Shown piece after piece: positions 1-7,832 of a stretch of 64,000 bases of DNA. The position numbers and the translations under genes are program-made. The DNA is taken from contig CAVYYX010000015.1 of NCBI GenBank assembly GCA_963772825.1, positions 372,001 to 436,000 of the forward strand. The letters run 5' to 3'. Numbering within the stretch: the first letter of the stretch is position 1; every line of letters begins with the position of its first letter. Under the pieces are notes generated by a model. The model searched no databases, had not been told where the DNA came from, and was given only the letters and a program-made list of their open reading frames with translations. This stretch comes from Desertimonas sp963772825 (lineage in GTDB: Bacteria; Actinomycetota; Acidimicrobiia; Acidimicrobiales; Ilumatobacteraceae).

Positions 1-1
1 C

Positions 2-70
2 GGCGACGCGACCGCACCCGGTACCGCCGACTTCACGCTCGACGCGACCCAGTTTGCCCCGCTGTCGTAG
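2..70 (+). CDS. C-terminal end of an unidentified protein (5' partial)
   Basis: An open frame enters from the left edge and ends at a TAG at 68-70, leaving only 22 codons ending in DATQFAPLS. The dense codon use (G/C at third positions) fits a real gene. Too little remains to assign a family. It converges on the HxlR gene, with about 270 bp between the two stops in which I see no gene. Confidence 0.5.
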   Translation, partial: GDATAPGTADFTLDATQFAPLS

Positions 71-336
71 CGGGAGCGGACGAGCGATAGCTGTTGAGGG
101 GACGGATCGGGGGACTCCACGGGTTCCTGTGGGTCCAATCGATGCGCCGGCGAGCGCGCTGGCCCTGGAAGCATCTTCTTGGTCGATTTGGCGCCGCTAG
201 CGGCGTCATCGGAACCAAAGAGTTCGCCACGTAGTTCACGGGGCGTACGGCGCGACGCCCGCAGCACGACCGCCTACGGAGCCAGGCAACCGTGACGCAG
301 CGCCCGATCGAGCCCACACAAACCCGAGGAGAACCC

Positions 337-360
337 GGTCCCCTAGACACCCATCGGTTG
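337..360. repeat. Half copy of the 46-bp palindrome family
   Basis: The stretch ending in ACACCCATCGGTTG matches the right arm of the dispersed palindrome found complete at 22421, 32778, 51651 and 62195, including the preceding GGTCCCCT block. No matching left arm lies to its left. The half copy overlaps the last codons and stop of the HxlR gene, so the element supplies the C-terminal residues QPMGV. Confidence 0.6.
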
Positions 361-1065
361 AGGCGCCGTGGCGCTGTCGACCATCGCCGCCCGCGCGGCG
401 ACGAGCTGATTGAACGCGCTGCCGGGAAACCAACGCGGCAGCGACTTGGTGAAACGAGGTGGGCCGTCGATGCGGATCGATCCCGTGGCGATGGCATGGC
501 TCCACGACTCCCTACCGCTGAACACGGCACCGAGCGTGCCGGTCGAGCTGGTGACGACAACATCACTGTCGAAGCCGGGATGCAGCTTGCACACCGACGC
601 CTCGCCGCGATCGAACACGATCCACACGGTGATCCGTTGTGGCCCGTTGTGGTCGAACTGCACGACGACCCGTCCGGGTGGCAGCTGTTCAGGATCGATG
701 TGCCGGTGCATCCACCACGTCAGCGTGACTGCGTCGACGTCGGTCGGGTCCAGCTCGGAGTACAGCCATTGCACCGACCACTCACCGAGCGCGAACACGA
801 CACGTTCGAGGTCTTTGCCAGCCGGCGTCAGGTGATACTCGCTGCCGCGGCCGCTGGGGCTCGGCCACCGCTCCAGCACGCCTTTGCGTTCGAGGTGTTT
901 GAGCCGTTGGACGAGGAGCGACCGGGAGATACCCGGCAGGCCGCGGGCGATGTCGTTGAACCGCGTGTTGCCCAGCAGCAGCTCGCGCAGGATCAACGGC
1001 GTCCAGCGATCAGCCACGACCTCGGCGCCCATCGAGATCGGACAAAACTTGCCGTAATCAGGCAT
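343..1065 (-). CDS. HxlR-family winged-helix transcriptional regulator
   Basis: This 240-residue protein starts at ATG 1065 (MPDYGKFCPISMG), although the frame stays open far upstream. Residues about 8-95 form an HxlR-type winged helix-turn-helix: a conserved cysteine (FCPI), the VADRWTPLILREL helix, the NDIARGLPGISRSLLVQRLKHLE recognition region split over two helices, and a wing ending in YHLTPAGKDL. The remaining 140 residues exceed the usual 110-120 aa of HxlR proteins and resemble the sterol-carrier-like ligand domain attached to some actinobacterial members; that part is inference. It is divergent from the acyl-CoA dehydrogenase gene, so it is probably the local regulator of that gene. 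Its extreme C-terminus is encoded by a half copy of a dispersed repeat. Confidence 0.87.
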   Translation of the reverse strand: MPDYGKFCPISMGAEVVADRWTPLILRELLLGNTRFNDIARGLPGISRSLLVQRLKHLERKGVLERWPSPSGRGSEYHLTPAGKDLERVVFALGEWSVQWLYSELDPTDVDAVTLTWWMHRHIDPEQLPPGRVVVQFDHNGPQRITVWIVFDRGEASVCKLHPGFDSDVVVTSSTGTLGAVFSGRESWSHAIATGSIRIDGPPRFTKSLPRWFPGSAFNQLVAARAAMVDSATAPQPMGV

Positions 1066-1171
1066 CGCGTCACCGTAGTGCTCGCCGAATCCGGTGGAGG
1101 TCCATTTTCCGTACTGGATCGGTCCGGAAATTCGACTATCCCGCCGTCCGCGATTCTGGACAATGGAACGC
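1066..1171. promoter_or_regulatory. Divergent promoter region with candidate HxlR operator
   Basis: The 106 bp between the two divergent starts contain an inverted repeat, TTTCCG at 1106-1111 and CGGAAA at 1125-1130, around a GTAC-containing centre. A symmetric site in a divergent regulator-target gap is the expected place for an HxlR operator. The assignment rests on position and symmetry only. Confidence 0.3.
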
Positions 1172-2332
1172 ATGACGACGTTGATCGAAACACAGGACCC
1201 CCAGGCGCGAGAGGCGGAGCTCGTCGCCTGGGCGGCGACCTTCGGACCGCTGCTTGCCGAGCACGCAGCACGCCACGACGCAGAGGGCTCCTGGGTCCAG
1301 GAGTCCTTCGAGCAACTCCGCGACGCAGGATTCCTCGCCCTCGCAGTACCGACCGAGCTCGGCGGGATGGGTGCCAACATCCGCCAAACCGCCAACGTCA
1401 TGCGCGAGATCGCCCACCACTGCGGCTCGACGGCGCTCGCGCTGTCGATGCACCAGCACGTCACGAACTTCACGGCGTGGCGGTACCGGCGCGAGCTGCC
1501 CGGCGCCGAGGCGACGTTGCGGCGCATCGTCGACGACCGCATCGTGATCGTGTCGACCGGTGGCGGCGACTTCGTGCGCCCGCGCGGCGAGGCGGTGCGG
1601 GTCGACGGCGGGTACAAGGTGAGCGGTCGCAAGATCTTCGCCAGCCAGTCGCCGGTGGGCGCCGTGATGTCGACGATGTTCCCGTTCGAGGATCCCGAAC
1701 GCGGGCTGCGCGTGCTCAACATGGCCGTCCCGTTCAACGACCCTGGCGTCACCGTGCACGACAACTGGGACACCCTCGGGATGCGCGGCACGGCGAGCAA
1801 CGACGTCACGATCGACGACGTCTTCGTCCCAGACGAACGGGTCCTCGCCGATCGACCCTACGGGGTCGTCGATCCGCCGCTGCAGGTGATCGCCAGCATC
1901 GCCTTCCCGATCGTCGGTGCCGTGTACCTCGGCGTCGCCGAAGCGGCAGCACGAGCAGCGATCGCGTCGGTGGCCGACGGACCCCGTGCCGACGACGCCA
2001 TCGTGCAGCGCCAGGTCGGATTGATGCGCAACCGGCTGCAGGTCGCCGGCTGGGCGCTGGACGGCGCCCTGGCGGTGGTCGGCGACGATCCGGCCCCGTC
2101 GATGGAGACGCTGGCCGCGGTGATGGCCGCGAAGCGGGAGATCGCCAACGCCGGCATCGAGGTCTGCGACCTGGCGATGGAGATCGCCGGCGGTGCCGCC
2201 TTCTTCAAGGGCTCGCCGATCGAGCGGGCCTACCGCGACATTCGCGGCATCAAATTCCACCCGTTCAGCAACGAGCTGACGTTGGTCCACGCCGGGCGTC
2301 TCGCCCTCGGCCTGCCCTGCGACGAGGTCTGA
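1172..2332 (+). CDS. Acyl-CoA dehydrogenase family protein
   Basis: A 386-residue flavoprotein of the acyl-CoA dehydrogenase superfamily, the usual length. The N-terminal alpha domain shows FEQLRDAGFLALAVPTELGG; the middle beta domain has the VDGGYKVSGRK segment and WDTLGMRGTASNDVTIDDVFVP split over the substrate and FAD contacts; the C-terminal helical domain ends with the IERAYRDIRGIKFHP signature. Such enzymes remove two hydrogens from an acyl-CoA, passing electrons from FAD to ETF. The substrate cannot be read from the sequence. Start taken at ATG 1172 (MTTLIETQDP); ATG 1163 and an open frame to 1094 are alternatives. It is divergent from the HxlR regulator. Confidence 0.88.
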   Translation: MTTLIETQDPQAREAELVAWAATFGPLLAEHAARHDAEGSWVQESFEQLRDAGFLALAVPTELGGMGANIRQTANVMREIAHHCGSTALALSMHQHVTNFTAWRYRRELPGAEATLRRIVDDRIVIVSTGGGDFVRPRGEAVRVDGGYKVSGRKIFASQSPVGAVMSTMFPFEDPERGLRVLNMAVPFNDPGVTVHDNWDTLGMRGTASNDVTIDDVFVPDERVLADRPYGVVDPPLQVIASIAFPIVGAVYLGVAEAAARAAIASVADGPRADDAIVQRQVGLMRNRLQVAGWALDGALAVVGDDPAPSMETLAAVMAAKREIANAGIEVCDLAMEIAGGAAFFKGSPIERAYRDIRGIKFHPFSNELTLVHAGRLALGLPCDEV

Positions 2333-2413
2333 TCGTCGGAGTTTGCACCGCCCGGTCCGCTCTTCGGCCTTCGGATGCGAGCGACGAGGCGCCAGCCGAG
2401 GAGCGGCTACCAA

Positions 2414-2445
2414 CGGCCTGCGTGGCCTGGGAACGCACTGAGCGG
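2414..2445 (+). repeat. Upstream repeat family (GGCCTGCGTGGCC...GGGAACGC), copy 1
   Basis: CGGCCTGCGTGGCC followed by TGGGAACGCACTGAGCGG lies 13 bp before the ATG of the PPOX gene. Related copies occur at 17889-17972, 51243-51274 and 55224-55252, each upstream of a gene and in the same orientation as that gene. The core GGCC-TGCGT-GGCC is itself a short inverted repeat. Confidence 0.55.
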
Positions 2446-2458
2446 CTAGAACGTTGAC

Positions 2459-2860
2459 ATGAGCGACAACGTGCTGACCGCCGACGACCTTGCCCTGATC
2501 AACGAGCCGCACCTCGGCTTCGTGGCGACGGTGATGTCTGACGGCTCGCCCCAGATCACGCCGGTGTGGGTCGACAGCGACGGCGAGAACCTGCGCTTCA
2601 ACACGGCTCGCGGGCGGGTGAAGACGAACAACCTCGAACGCGATCCGAAGGTCGCCGTGCTGGTGATGGACGAGAACGACGGCTACCGCTGGATCGGGAT
2701 CCGCGGCACTGTCGAGCTCACCGACGAAGGCGCCGACGAGCAGATCGACGCGCTCGCCAAGAAGTACATGGGTGTCGACACGTATCCGTTCCGCAACCCG
2801 GCCGAGCAGCGCGTCACGGTCACGGTGCACGCCGAGCACCGCACGACCCCGCCCCGTTGA
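2459..2860 (+). CDS. PPOX-class (split beta-barrel) F420- or FMN-dependent protein
   Basis: A 133-residue protein, the usual length for the pyridoxamine-phosphate-oxidase-like split-barrel family common in F420-making actinobacteria. The N-terminus LALINEPHLGFVATVMSDG, then SPQITPVWVD, then ARGRVKTNNLERDPKVAV are the standard strand blocks that build the cofactor groove. Members bind F420, FMN or heme and mostly act as small-molecule reductases or oxidases; the substrate is not predictable. It follows the acyl-CoA dehydrogenase by 126 bp, with a dispersed repeat directly before its ATG, so it is probably transcribed separately. Confidence 0.85.
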   Translation: MSDNVLTADDLALINEPHLGFVATVMSDGSPQITPVWVDSDGENLRFNTARGRVKTNNLERDPKVAVLVMDENDGYRWIGIRGTVELTDEGADEQIDALAKKYMGVDTYPFRNPAEQRVTVTVHAEHRTTPPR

Positions 2861-2895
2861 CCGCAGCGACGGTCGTGATCCGCGCCGTCACCGCG

Positions 2896-3810
2896 TCATG
2901 ACAGACCCGCTTCGCTGGCGAGCGCGGCCAGCAGCTCGCCGGTGTCGGCGCTCCGGTGCCCGTTGACGGTGAACCAGCGGCAGATGTTGTCGCAGTCCCG
3001 CTGAAGGTATGCCAGACCCTGCGGGTTGCCGACGATGTCGACGACCTGTGGGAGGTCGATGAGCACGAGTCGGCCGTCGTCGACGAGGACGTTGTACGCG
3101 GAGAGGTCACCATGGGCGAAGCCGCACGCGGCGAGCGCTTCGAGCGCCGTCCGGCACTGCGTCCACAGGTCGTCGAGCTCGTCGCGCGTCGGGCGCAGCT
3201 CGGCGAGCCGTGGGGCAGCCGTCCCGTCGGGCTCGCCGATGAACTCCATCAACAACTCGGCGTCGCCGATCTGCACGGGATATGGGACGGCCACGCCCGC
3301 TGACCACAGCGTGCCGAGGATCTCGAACTCGGCGGCGGCCCACTGCCCGGCGATGACCTGATGGCCGAATGACGTGCGCGTGGCCATCGCCCGGTTCTCC
3401 CGGCTGCGACGGACGCGACGACCCTCGAGGTATCCGGCGTCGCGGTGGAACAGCCGATGACGGCTGGACCGATAGCGCTTGGCGGCCAGCAGGCACGATG
3501 AACCGGTGAGCGGATCGACGCGTTCGATGAGCTCGACATCGGCCTCCTTGCCGGTCTTGATGACGCCTCGCTCGTGGTCGAGTGCCGCCGACGACGTGAC
3601 GAGCCACGCCGGGGCCGGTCGGGGGCCCTGACTGCCGCGGGATTCCTGGTAGGTGCAGCGGGTCGCCGTATCGGGCAGATCCGGGTCGTCGGCGGTGACG
3701 TCCCAATCGCTCGCTCGGCGACGCTTGCGGGTGGTCGCGGCTCGAGATCGGCCGTCGGGTTGATCGAAGTGGTGGTCATCGGCGAGGTCGCCGAGATTGA
3801 TGCGTGGCAC
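2896..3810 (-). CDS. RIO-type serine/threonine protein kinase
   Basis: Start GTG 3810 (VPRINLGDL) is fixed by a perfect AGGAGG at 3818-3823, seven bases upstream, although the frame remains open for nine more codons. The 304-residue protein carries RIO1-like motifs: VIKTGKEADVEL as the phosphate loop, AAKRYR with the ATP lysine, the AEFEILGTLWSAGVAVPYPV segment, HGDLSAYNVLVD as the catalytic loop, and LIDLPQVVD in place of the metal-binding DFPQ. RIO kinases phosphorylate or switch ribosome-assembly factors in eukaryotes and archaea; the role of bacterial members is not established. It is isolated between a PPOX gene and an ABC exporter. Confidence 0.85.
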   Translation of the reverse strand: MPRINLGDLADDHHFDQPDGRSRAATTRKRRRASDWDVTADDPDLPDTATRCTYQESRGSQGPRPAPAWLVTSSAALDHERGVIKTGKEADVELIERVDPLTGSSCLLAAKRYRSSRHRLFHRDAGYLEGRRVRRSRENRAMATRTSFGHQVIAGQWAAAEFEILGTLWSAGVAVPYPVQIGDAELLMEFIGEPDGTAAPRLAELRPTRDELDDLWTQCRTALEALAACGFAHGDLSAYNVLVDDGRLVLIDLPQVVDIVGNPQGLAYLQRDCDNICRWFTVNGHRSADTGELLAALASEAGLS

Positions 3811-3976
3811 GTTGCTGCCTCCTGGAGAAGGGGGCACCCCGAGCCGTGACGTCAGACGTGGACGGAGGGCAGGGGCGCTGCGGACGGTCGAGGGAACGGA
3901 GTGCGCGCCTCGACGACAGTCGTCGACATCATGCGCCTCCTCTCACTCGGCCGGGACTTCCCGGCGTCCAGCAACG

Positions 3977-4010
3977 TCGTCCCGCAGCGTGGTCGAACGC
4001 TGCGGGACGA
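3977..4010 (-). terminator. Stem-loop terminator after the ABC-2 operon
   Basis: Perfect 13-bp arms (3977-3989 and 3998-4010) with an 8-nt loop lie 27 bp past the permease stop codon. There is no U-tract, as is common for actinobacterial terminators. Nothing else is evident between 3838 and 4037. Confidence 0.6.
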
Positions 4011-4037
4011 TGCAACTCGATTTCCCGAATTGGCGCG

Positions 4038-4844
4038 TCACGCCACGCTGCGTCGCATCGTGCGCACGGCGACAACGACGGCGACGACGGCGACGAGGGC
4101 CGGCCACCACAGGGCGTGAGGGTCATCGGTCGTACCGAACCAGGACAGGCGCAACCCGCCGATGATGTGGCTCAACGGCAGCGCGTCGGACACCTTCTGC
4201 ATCGCGTCGGTCATCACCTCACGTGGCGGTCCGCCGCCGCCGAGCAGGAACATCGGCACGAACAGCAGGTTGCCGAAGGCGGCGGCGGCCCGGCTGCTCG
4301 GCATCATCGCACCGAGGGCGCTGCCGATGGCGATGAAGCAGAGCAGGCCGGCGACGAACCAGGCGGCGACGCCGAGCGGGTCGTCTGGTGCCGAGACGCC
4401 GTAGACGAGGCCGCCGATCGCCAACACGACCGCACTGGCGAGGGTGCCGAGCACGACGCCGAGAAGGAGGTGACTCCCGACGACGGCGCGGGCGTCGAGA
4501 CCTGCGGCCCGGTAGCGGCGGAGCACCCCGAGCTCGCGGTGCGAGGCGAGGTGGGCCGGCAACGTGACGAGGCCGAGCGAGGCGATCACGACCCCGACGT
4601 AACCGACGACGTAGTGCTCGCTGGGGATCACGCCACCGAAGTCGGGGTCTGGGTCCGAGCCGAACACGCCGGCGAGGACGAGCACGGTGACCGCCGGGAA
4701 GGCGATCAGCCCGACGAGCACGCCTGGCTCCCGCAACAGCAGGCGCAGCTCGACGCTGGTGAGGCGAAGGATCGTGCGGGCGAGGCTGTCGTGGCGACGG
4801 CCAGCAACAGCAGGTGTGGTCGGAACGGTGAGTGTCTGGTGCAT
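4038..4844 (-). CDS. ABC-2 type transporter permease
   Basis: A 268-residue membrane protein with about six hydrophobic segments, the usual ABC-2 permease size. The first helix begins near VGLIAFPAVTVLVLAGVFG, and further helices follow at YVVGYVGVVIASLGLV, LLLGVVLGTLASAVVLAIGG, WFVAGLLCFIAIGSALGAM, a re-entrant LLFVPMFLLGGG and a final WWPALVAVVAVVVAV. The ELGVLRRYRAAGL loop is the coupling region of this exporter class. Its ATG overlaps the stop of the ATPase gene by one base (TAATG), so the two are translated together. With the downstream-acting two-component system it probably forms a drug or cell-envelope-stress exporter; the substrate is unknown. Confidence 0.86.
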   Translation of the reverse strand: MHQTLTVPTTPAVAGRRHDSLARTILRLTSVELRLLLREPGVLVGLIAFPAVTVLVLAGVFGSDPDPDFGGVIPSEHYVVGYVGVVIASLGLVTLPAHLASHRELGVLRRYRAAGLDARAVVGSHLLLGVVLGTLASAVVLAIGGLVYGVSAPDDPLGVAAWFVAGLLCFIAIGSALGAMMPSSRAAAAFGNLLFVPMFLLGGGGPPREVMTDAMQKVSDALPLSHIIGGLRLSWFGTTDDPHALWWPALVAVVAVVVAVRTMRRSVA

Positions 4845-5770
4845 TACGCAGCGACCTTTCTCGTGAGCGTGACGAACTGTTCTTCGAGTGACGGGCGGTG
4901 AACGTGGAGATCGAGAGGCGGACGACCGATCTCGACGAGGTGGGCGCCGACGAAGGCGAGCAACGGTCCGTTCCCGGAGACATGGACCTCGGGGCCGTGC
5001 CGCTGCACGCGGGAGACGCCGGGCAGCGTGTACAGGGTGCGCACGTCGAGCTCGGCGTCGGTGAAGCGAACCGTCGACGCTCCCCCGAGCTCCTCGACGA
5101 TCGCCGCCGGCGTGCCGTCGGCAACGACCCTGCCGGCGAGCATCACGACGATTCGATCGCAGAGCCGCTCGGCTTCCTCGACGTCGTGGGTCACGAGGAC
5201 GACCGTCGTGCCGCCGTCGCGAACGCGGCGGACAACGTCCCACGTGTGGCGTCGGCCGACGGGGTCGAGGTTCTGGGTCAGCTCGTCGAGGAACACGAGT
5301 TGCGGGTTGCCGACGAGGGCCAGGGCGACGAACAATCGTTGACGCTCGCCACCGGAGAGCGCTCCGAACGGGCGCGCCCAGAGGCGGGCGAGGTCCCACT
5401 CCTCGGCGAGCTCGCCGAGGGGGCGGGGCGCCGCGTGCAGCGACGCGAACAGCCGCAACGCCTCGCCGACGCGCAGCTTGTCGGGGAGCGCGGCGTCCTG
5501 CAGTTGGGTGCCGAGCTGGCGGCGAAGGCGGTCGCCCTGCGAAGCCGGATCGAGGCCGAGCACCCGGGCCGTCCCGGTGTCGGCGCGCCGTAGGCCCTGG
5601 AGGATCTCGACGGTCGTCGTCTTGCCGGCCCCGTTCGTGCCGAGGAGCCCGAACAGCTCGCCGCGTCGCACGTTGAACGACACGCCGTGCAGGACGTCCG
5701 TGGTCCCGTAGCGCTTGCCGAGCCCGTCGACTTCCACGAGGTTGTCATCGACAGGTGTGGTGGTGGTCAT
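4844..5770 (-). CDS. ABC transporter ATP-binding protein (exporter)
   Basis: A 308-residue ATPase of the DrrA/CcmA type. Visible are Walker A GTNGAGKTTT (about residue 45), the Q-loop GTQLQDAALPDKLRVGEAL, the signature LSGGERQRL, Walker B LVFLDEL followed by TQNLDPVGR, and the H-loop VTHDVEEAERL. The C-terminal 90 residues form the extra domain typical of drug-resistance ATPases. Start taken at ATG 5770 (MTTTTPVDDN). The D-loop region reads ELTQNLD, where ELT(S/T)GLD is usual, a small departure. It powers the permease encoded by the overlapping next gene. The response regulator gene sits 98 bp upstream on the same strand, so all four genes may form one unit. Confidence 0.9.
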   Translation of the reverse strand: MTTTTPVDDNLVEVDGLGKRYGTTDVLHGVSFNVRRGELFGLLGTNGAGKTTTVEILQGLRRADTGTARVLGLDPASQGDRLRRQLGTQLQDAALPDKLRVGEALRLFASLHAAPRPLGELAEEWDLARLWARPFGALSGGERQRLFVALALVGNPQLVFLDELTQNLDPVGRRHTWDVVRRVRDGGTTVVLVTHDVEEAERLCDRIVVMLAGRVVADGTPAAIVEELGGASTVRFTDAELDVRTLYTLPGVSRVQRHGPEVHVSGNGPLLAFVGAHLVEIGRPPLDLHVHRPSLEEQFVTLTRKVAA

Positions 5771-5868
5771 GCCACGATCGTGCGCCCGGTGCGGCGCCGG
5801 CGCATCGGGCGGTGGGACCGCGCCGTGCTCCGCCCTGGGGAGGACGCCCTCCACCCGCTGGCGCCCGG

Positions 5869-6526
5869 TCAGCGCTGCGGGTCGACGAGGCCGTGGTCGA
5901 AGGCGAAGATGATCGCCGCGGCGCGGTCGCGCACCCCGAGCTTGCTGAAGATGGCGCCGACGTGGGTTTTCACCGTCGCCTCGCTGACGATCAGCTCACG
6001 GGCGATCTCGCCGTTGGTCGCCCCTCTGGCCATCAGTCGCAGAACGTCGTGCTCCCGTTCGGTGAGCTCGTCGAGTCGCGGCTGCCGAGGCGAGGCGCGG
6101 GCGGACATGGCTGCGGAAGGCGGTGAGGACGCGCGGCGCCACCTTCGGGTCGAGCCACGCCGCCCCGCCGGCGACGGCCCGTGCCGCGGCGATCAGCTCC
6201 TCGGCGGCGGCGTCCTTGAGCACGAACCCGGCGGCCCCGGCGTCGATGGCGCCCCACAGCGCGTCGTCGTCGTCGAAGGTGGTCAGCACGAGAACGGGCG
6301 GCGCGGATCCGCTATCGGTGAGCTGGCGAGTCGCCGTCACGCCGTCGACCCGGCGCATCCGCACGTCCATCAGCACGAGGTCAGGCTGGTGCGCCGCCAC
6401 GGCCGCGGCGACCTCGTCGCCGTCGCCGCACTCGGCGACGATCTCGAAGCCGTCGTCGGGCCCGAGGATGCGGGCGATCCCGCTGCGCACGACCGGTTGG
6501 TCGTCGACGATCACGACGCGGATCAC
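5869..6526 (-). pseudogene. NarL/LuxR-family response regulator, split by a one-base frameshift
   Basis: Start GTG 6526 overlaps the kinase stop as GTGA. Frame one encodes a full receiver: IRVVIVDDQ with acidic pocket, phosphoacceptor D in LVLMDVRM, VLVLTTFDDDD, and the switch lysine in GFVLKDAA. After SHVRPRLAS the frame is lost, and a complete LuxR helix-turn-helix (LDELTEREHDVLRLMARG, then GEIARELIVSEATVKTHV) continues in the next frame to 5869. The span is 658 nt, one base more than a multiple of three. Removing one base near 6070-6110 gives the normal 219-residue protein. An ATG at the junction could in principle allow separate translation of the DNA-binding half. A sequencing insertion is the simplest reading. 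Confidence 0.75.
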
Positions 6527-7695
6527 ACCCGTACCAGCTCGTTGCTCGGCGTGGCGAGGATCGGCAGCCGGGCCGCGACCCGCCATCCGTCGGCGGTCGC
6601 CCCGGCGTCGAGGCTGCCACCGAGGGCGCGGGCTCGTTCACTCATCCCGATCAGCCCGAAGTGGCCGGTGTTCGGGTCGGGGGCAACGGCGGGCCGGCCG
6701 TGATCGGCGACCGTCAGCCGGACGGTGCCGCCATCGACGTCGGCGAGCACCTCGACGGAGTTTCGGGCGGCGTGACGGGCGACGTTGGCGAGCGCCTCGC
6801 GGGCGATCCGGTGCACCGCCATTCCCGTGGGGCCGGCGAGACCGGCCACCCCAGGCGAGATCGTCGACGAGATGGCGAGTCCGGCACGGCGGTACTCCTC
6901 GACCAAGCCCACGAGATCGGCAGAGCCGACGAGCGCAGGATCGGTGCCCCGCTCATCGGTGCGCAGCGCTGCGACGGTGGCGCGGATCTGGTCGAGGCTG
7001 GCCCGCCCGACGCTCTCGGCGTCGACGAGCGCCCGCTCGGCCTCGTCGACATTGCGACGCAGGACGTGGCGGGCGCCGGTGACGTGGAGGAGCATCGCCG
7101 CCAGCGTGTGGCCGGCGAGGTCGTGGAGTTCGCGGGCGATCCGCCGACGCTCGTCGGCGACGGCCTGCTCGGCAAGCGCCCGGCGGGCCTGCTGCAGCTC
7201 GGCGATCAGCCGGGATTGACGGTAGAGCAGGCGTCCGATGGCGAACGTGAAGACGTGGGCCATCGTCCACGACTGCCAGCCGACGCCCTCTTCTGGCGCC
7301 ACGAACTCACCGATCACCCAGGGCGCGGCCGCCGCCACGGCGGCGATCAAGGCGGCGCGGAGCGTCGACTCGAGGTGCGCCGAGACGTAGAGGACCATCG
7401 TCACGCTGAGGAAGAGCATCGGTTCGAGCACGGTGTGCAGGCCGACGACCACGAAGATCGGGACAATGACGAGAGCGGCGAAGACCTCTGCCGGGAATCG
7501 CGCCAGCCGATCCTGGAAGACGAAGGCGACGACCGCCGGCGACACGATCAACAGGTCGAGCGCCGTGCCCGGGTCGGTGACCTGGGCGATGACCGTGATC
7601 ACCACGGCACTGGCCACGAAGAAGCCGCGGTCGTCGCGTCGAAGGGTGGTGTCCAGTCCGGCAGCGGCGTCCGCGTCCCGAGACGTCAGCTCCAC
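6523..7695 (-). CDS. Sensor histidine kinase, HisKA_3 (NarX/LiaS-like)
   Basis: A membrane-bound kinase of about 390 residues. The N-terminal 150 residues hold roughly five hydrophobic helices with no recognisable extracellular sensor domain, as in intramembrane-sensing kinases. The dimerisation box ADERRRIARELHDLAGHTLAAM has the phosphorylated histidine; the ATPase domain shows IAREALANVARHA (N-box), DHGRPA and FGLIGMSERARALGG (G-box). Start GTG 7695 is preferred; an open frame to 7776 gives a basic extension. It overlaps the response regulator by four bases and lies upstream of the ABC-2 exporter, so it probably senses a drug or membrane damage and induces the transporter. Confidence 0.84.
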   Translation of the reverse strand: MELTSRDADAAAGLDTTLRRDDRGFFVASAVVITVIAQVTDPGTALDLLIVSPAVVAFVFQDRLARFPAEVFAALVIVPIFVVVGLHTVLEPMLFLSVTMVLYVSAHLESTLRAALIAAVAAAAPWVIGEFVAPEEGVGWQSWTMAHVFTFAIGRLLYRQSRLIAELQQARRALAEQAVADERRRIARELHDLAGHTLAAMLLHVTGARHVLRRNVDEAERALVDAESVGRASLDQIRATVAALRTDERGTDPALVGSADLVGLVEEYRRAGLAISSTISPGVAGLAGPTGMAVHRIAREALANVARHAARNSVEVLADVDGGTVRLTVADHGRPAVAPDPNTGHFGLIGMSERARALGGSLDAGATADGWRVAARLPILATPSNELVRV

Positions 7696-7780
7696 GTCGA
7701 CGAGGCTACGACGCCCATCGTCACCCGACCTCGTCCCCCGGTCGCAACCTCCCCTCCCCCCACGGACGGACACCAAGCCC

Positions 7781-7827
7781 TCTGTGTAAGCGTGTAAGCC
7801 GGCAGAGGGCTTACACGCTTACACAGA
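7781..7827 (-). terminator. Perfect 20-bp stem-loop after hrpA, built from a tandem octamer
   Basis: Arms 7781-7800 and 7808-7827 are perfectly complementary with a 7-nt loop. Each arm contains the octamer GTGTAAGC twice in tandem (or its complement). It lies five bases past the helicase stop codon, so it most likely ends that transcript, though there is no U-tract. It is also about 90 bp before the kinase start, so binding of a regulator cannot be excluded. Confidence 0.6.
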
Positions 7828-7832
7828 CGGGT

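Noticed and set aside
1136..2839. 567-codon minus-strand frame
   Set aside because: Antisense to the acyl-CoA dehydrogenase and PPOX genes, both well supported.
5869..6108. Separate single-domain LuxR-type regulator
   Set aside because: A receiver domain lies directly upstream in the next frame with no DNA-binding domain of its own; one full NarL-type protein with a one-base break explains both better.
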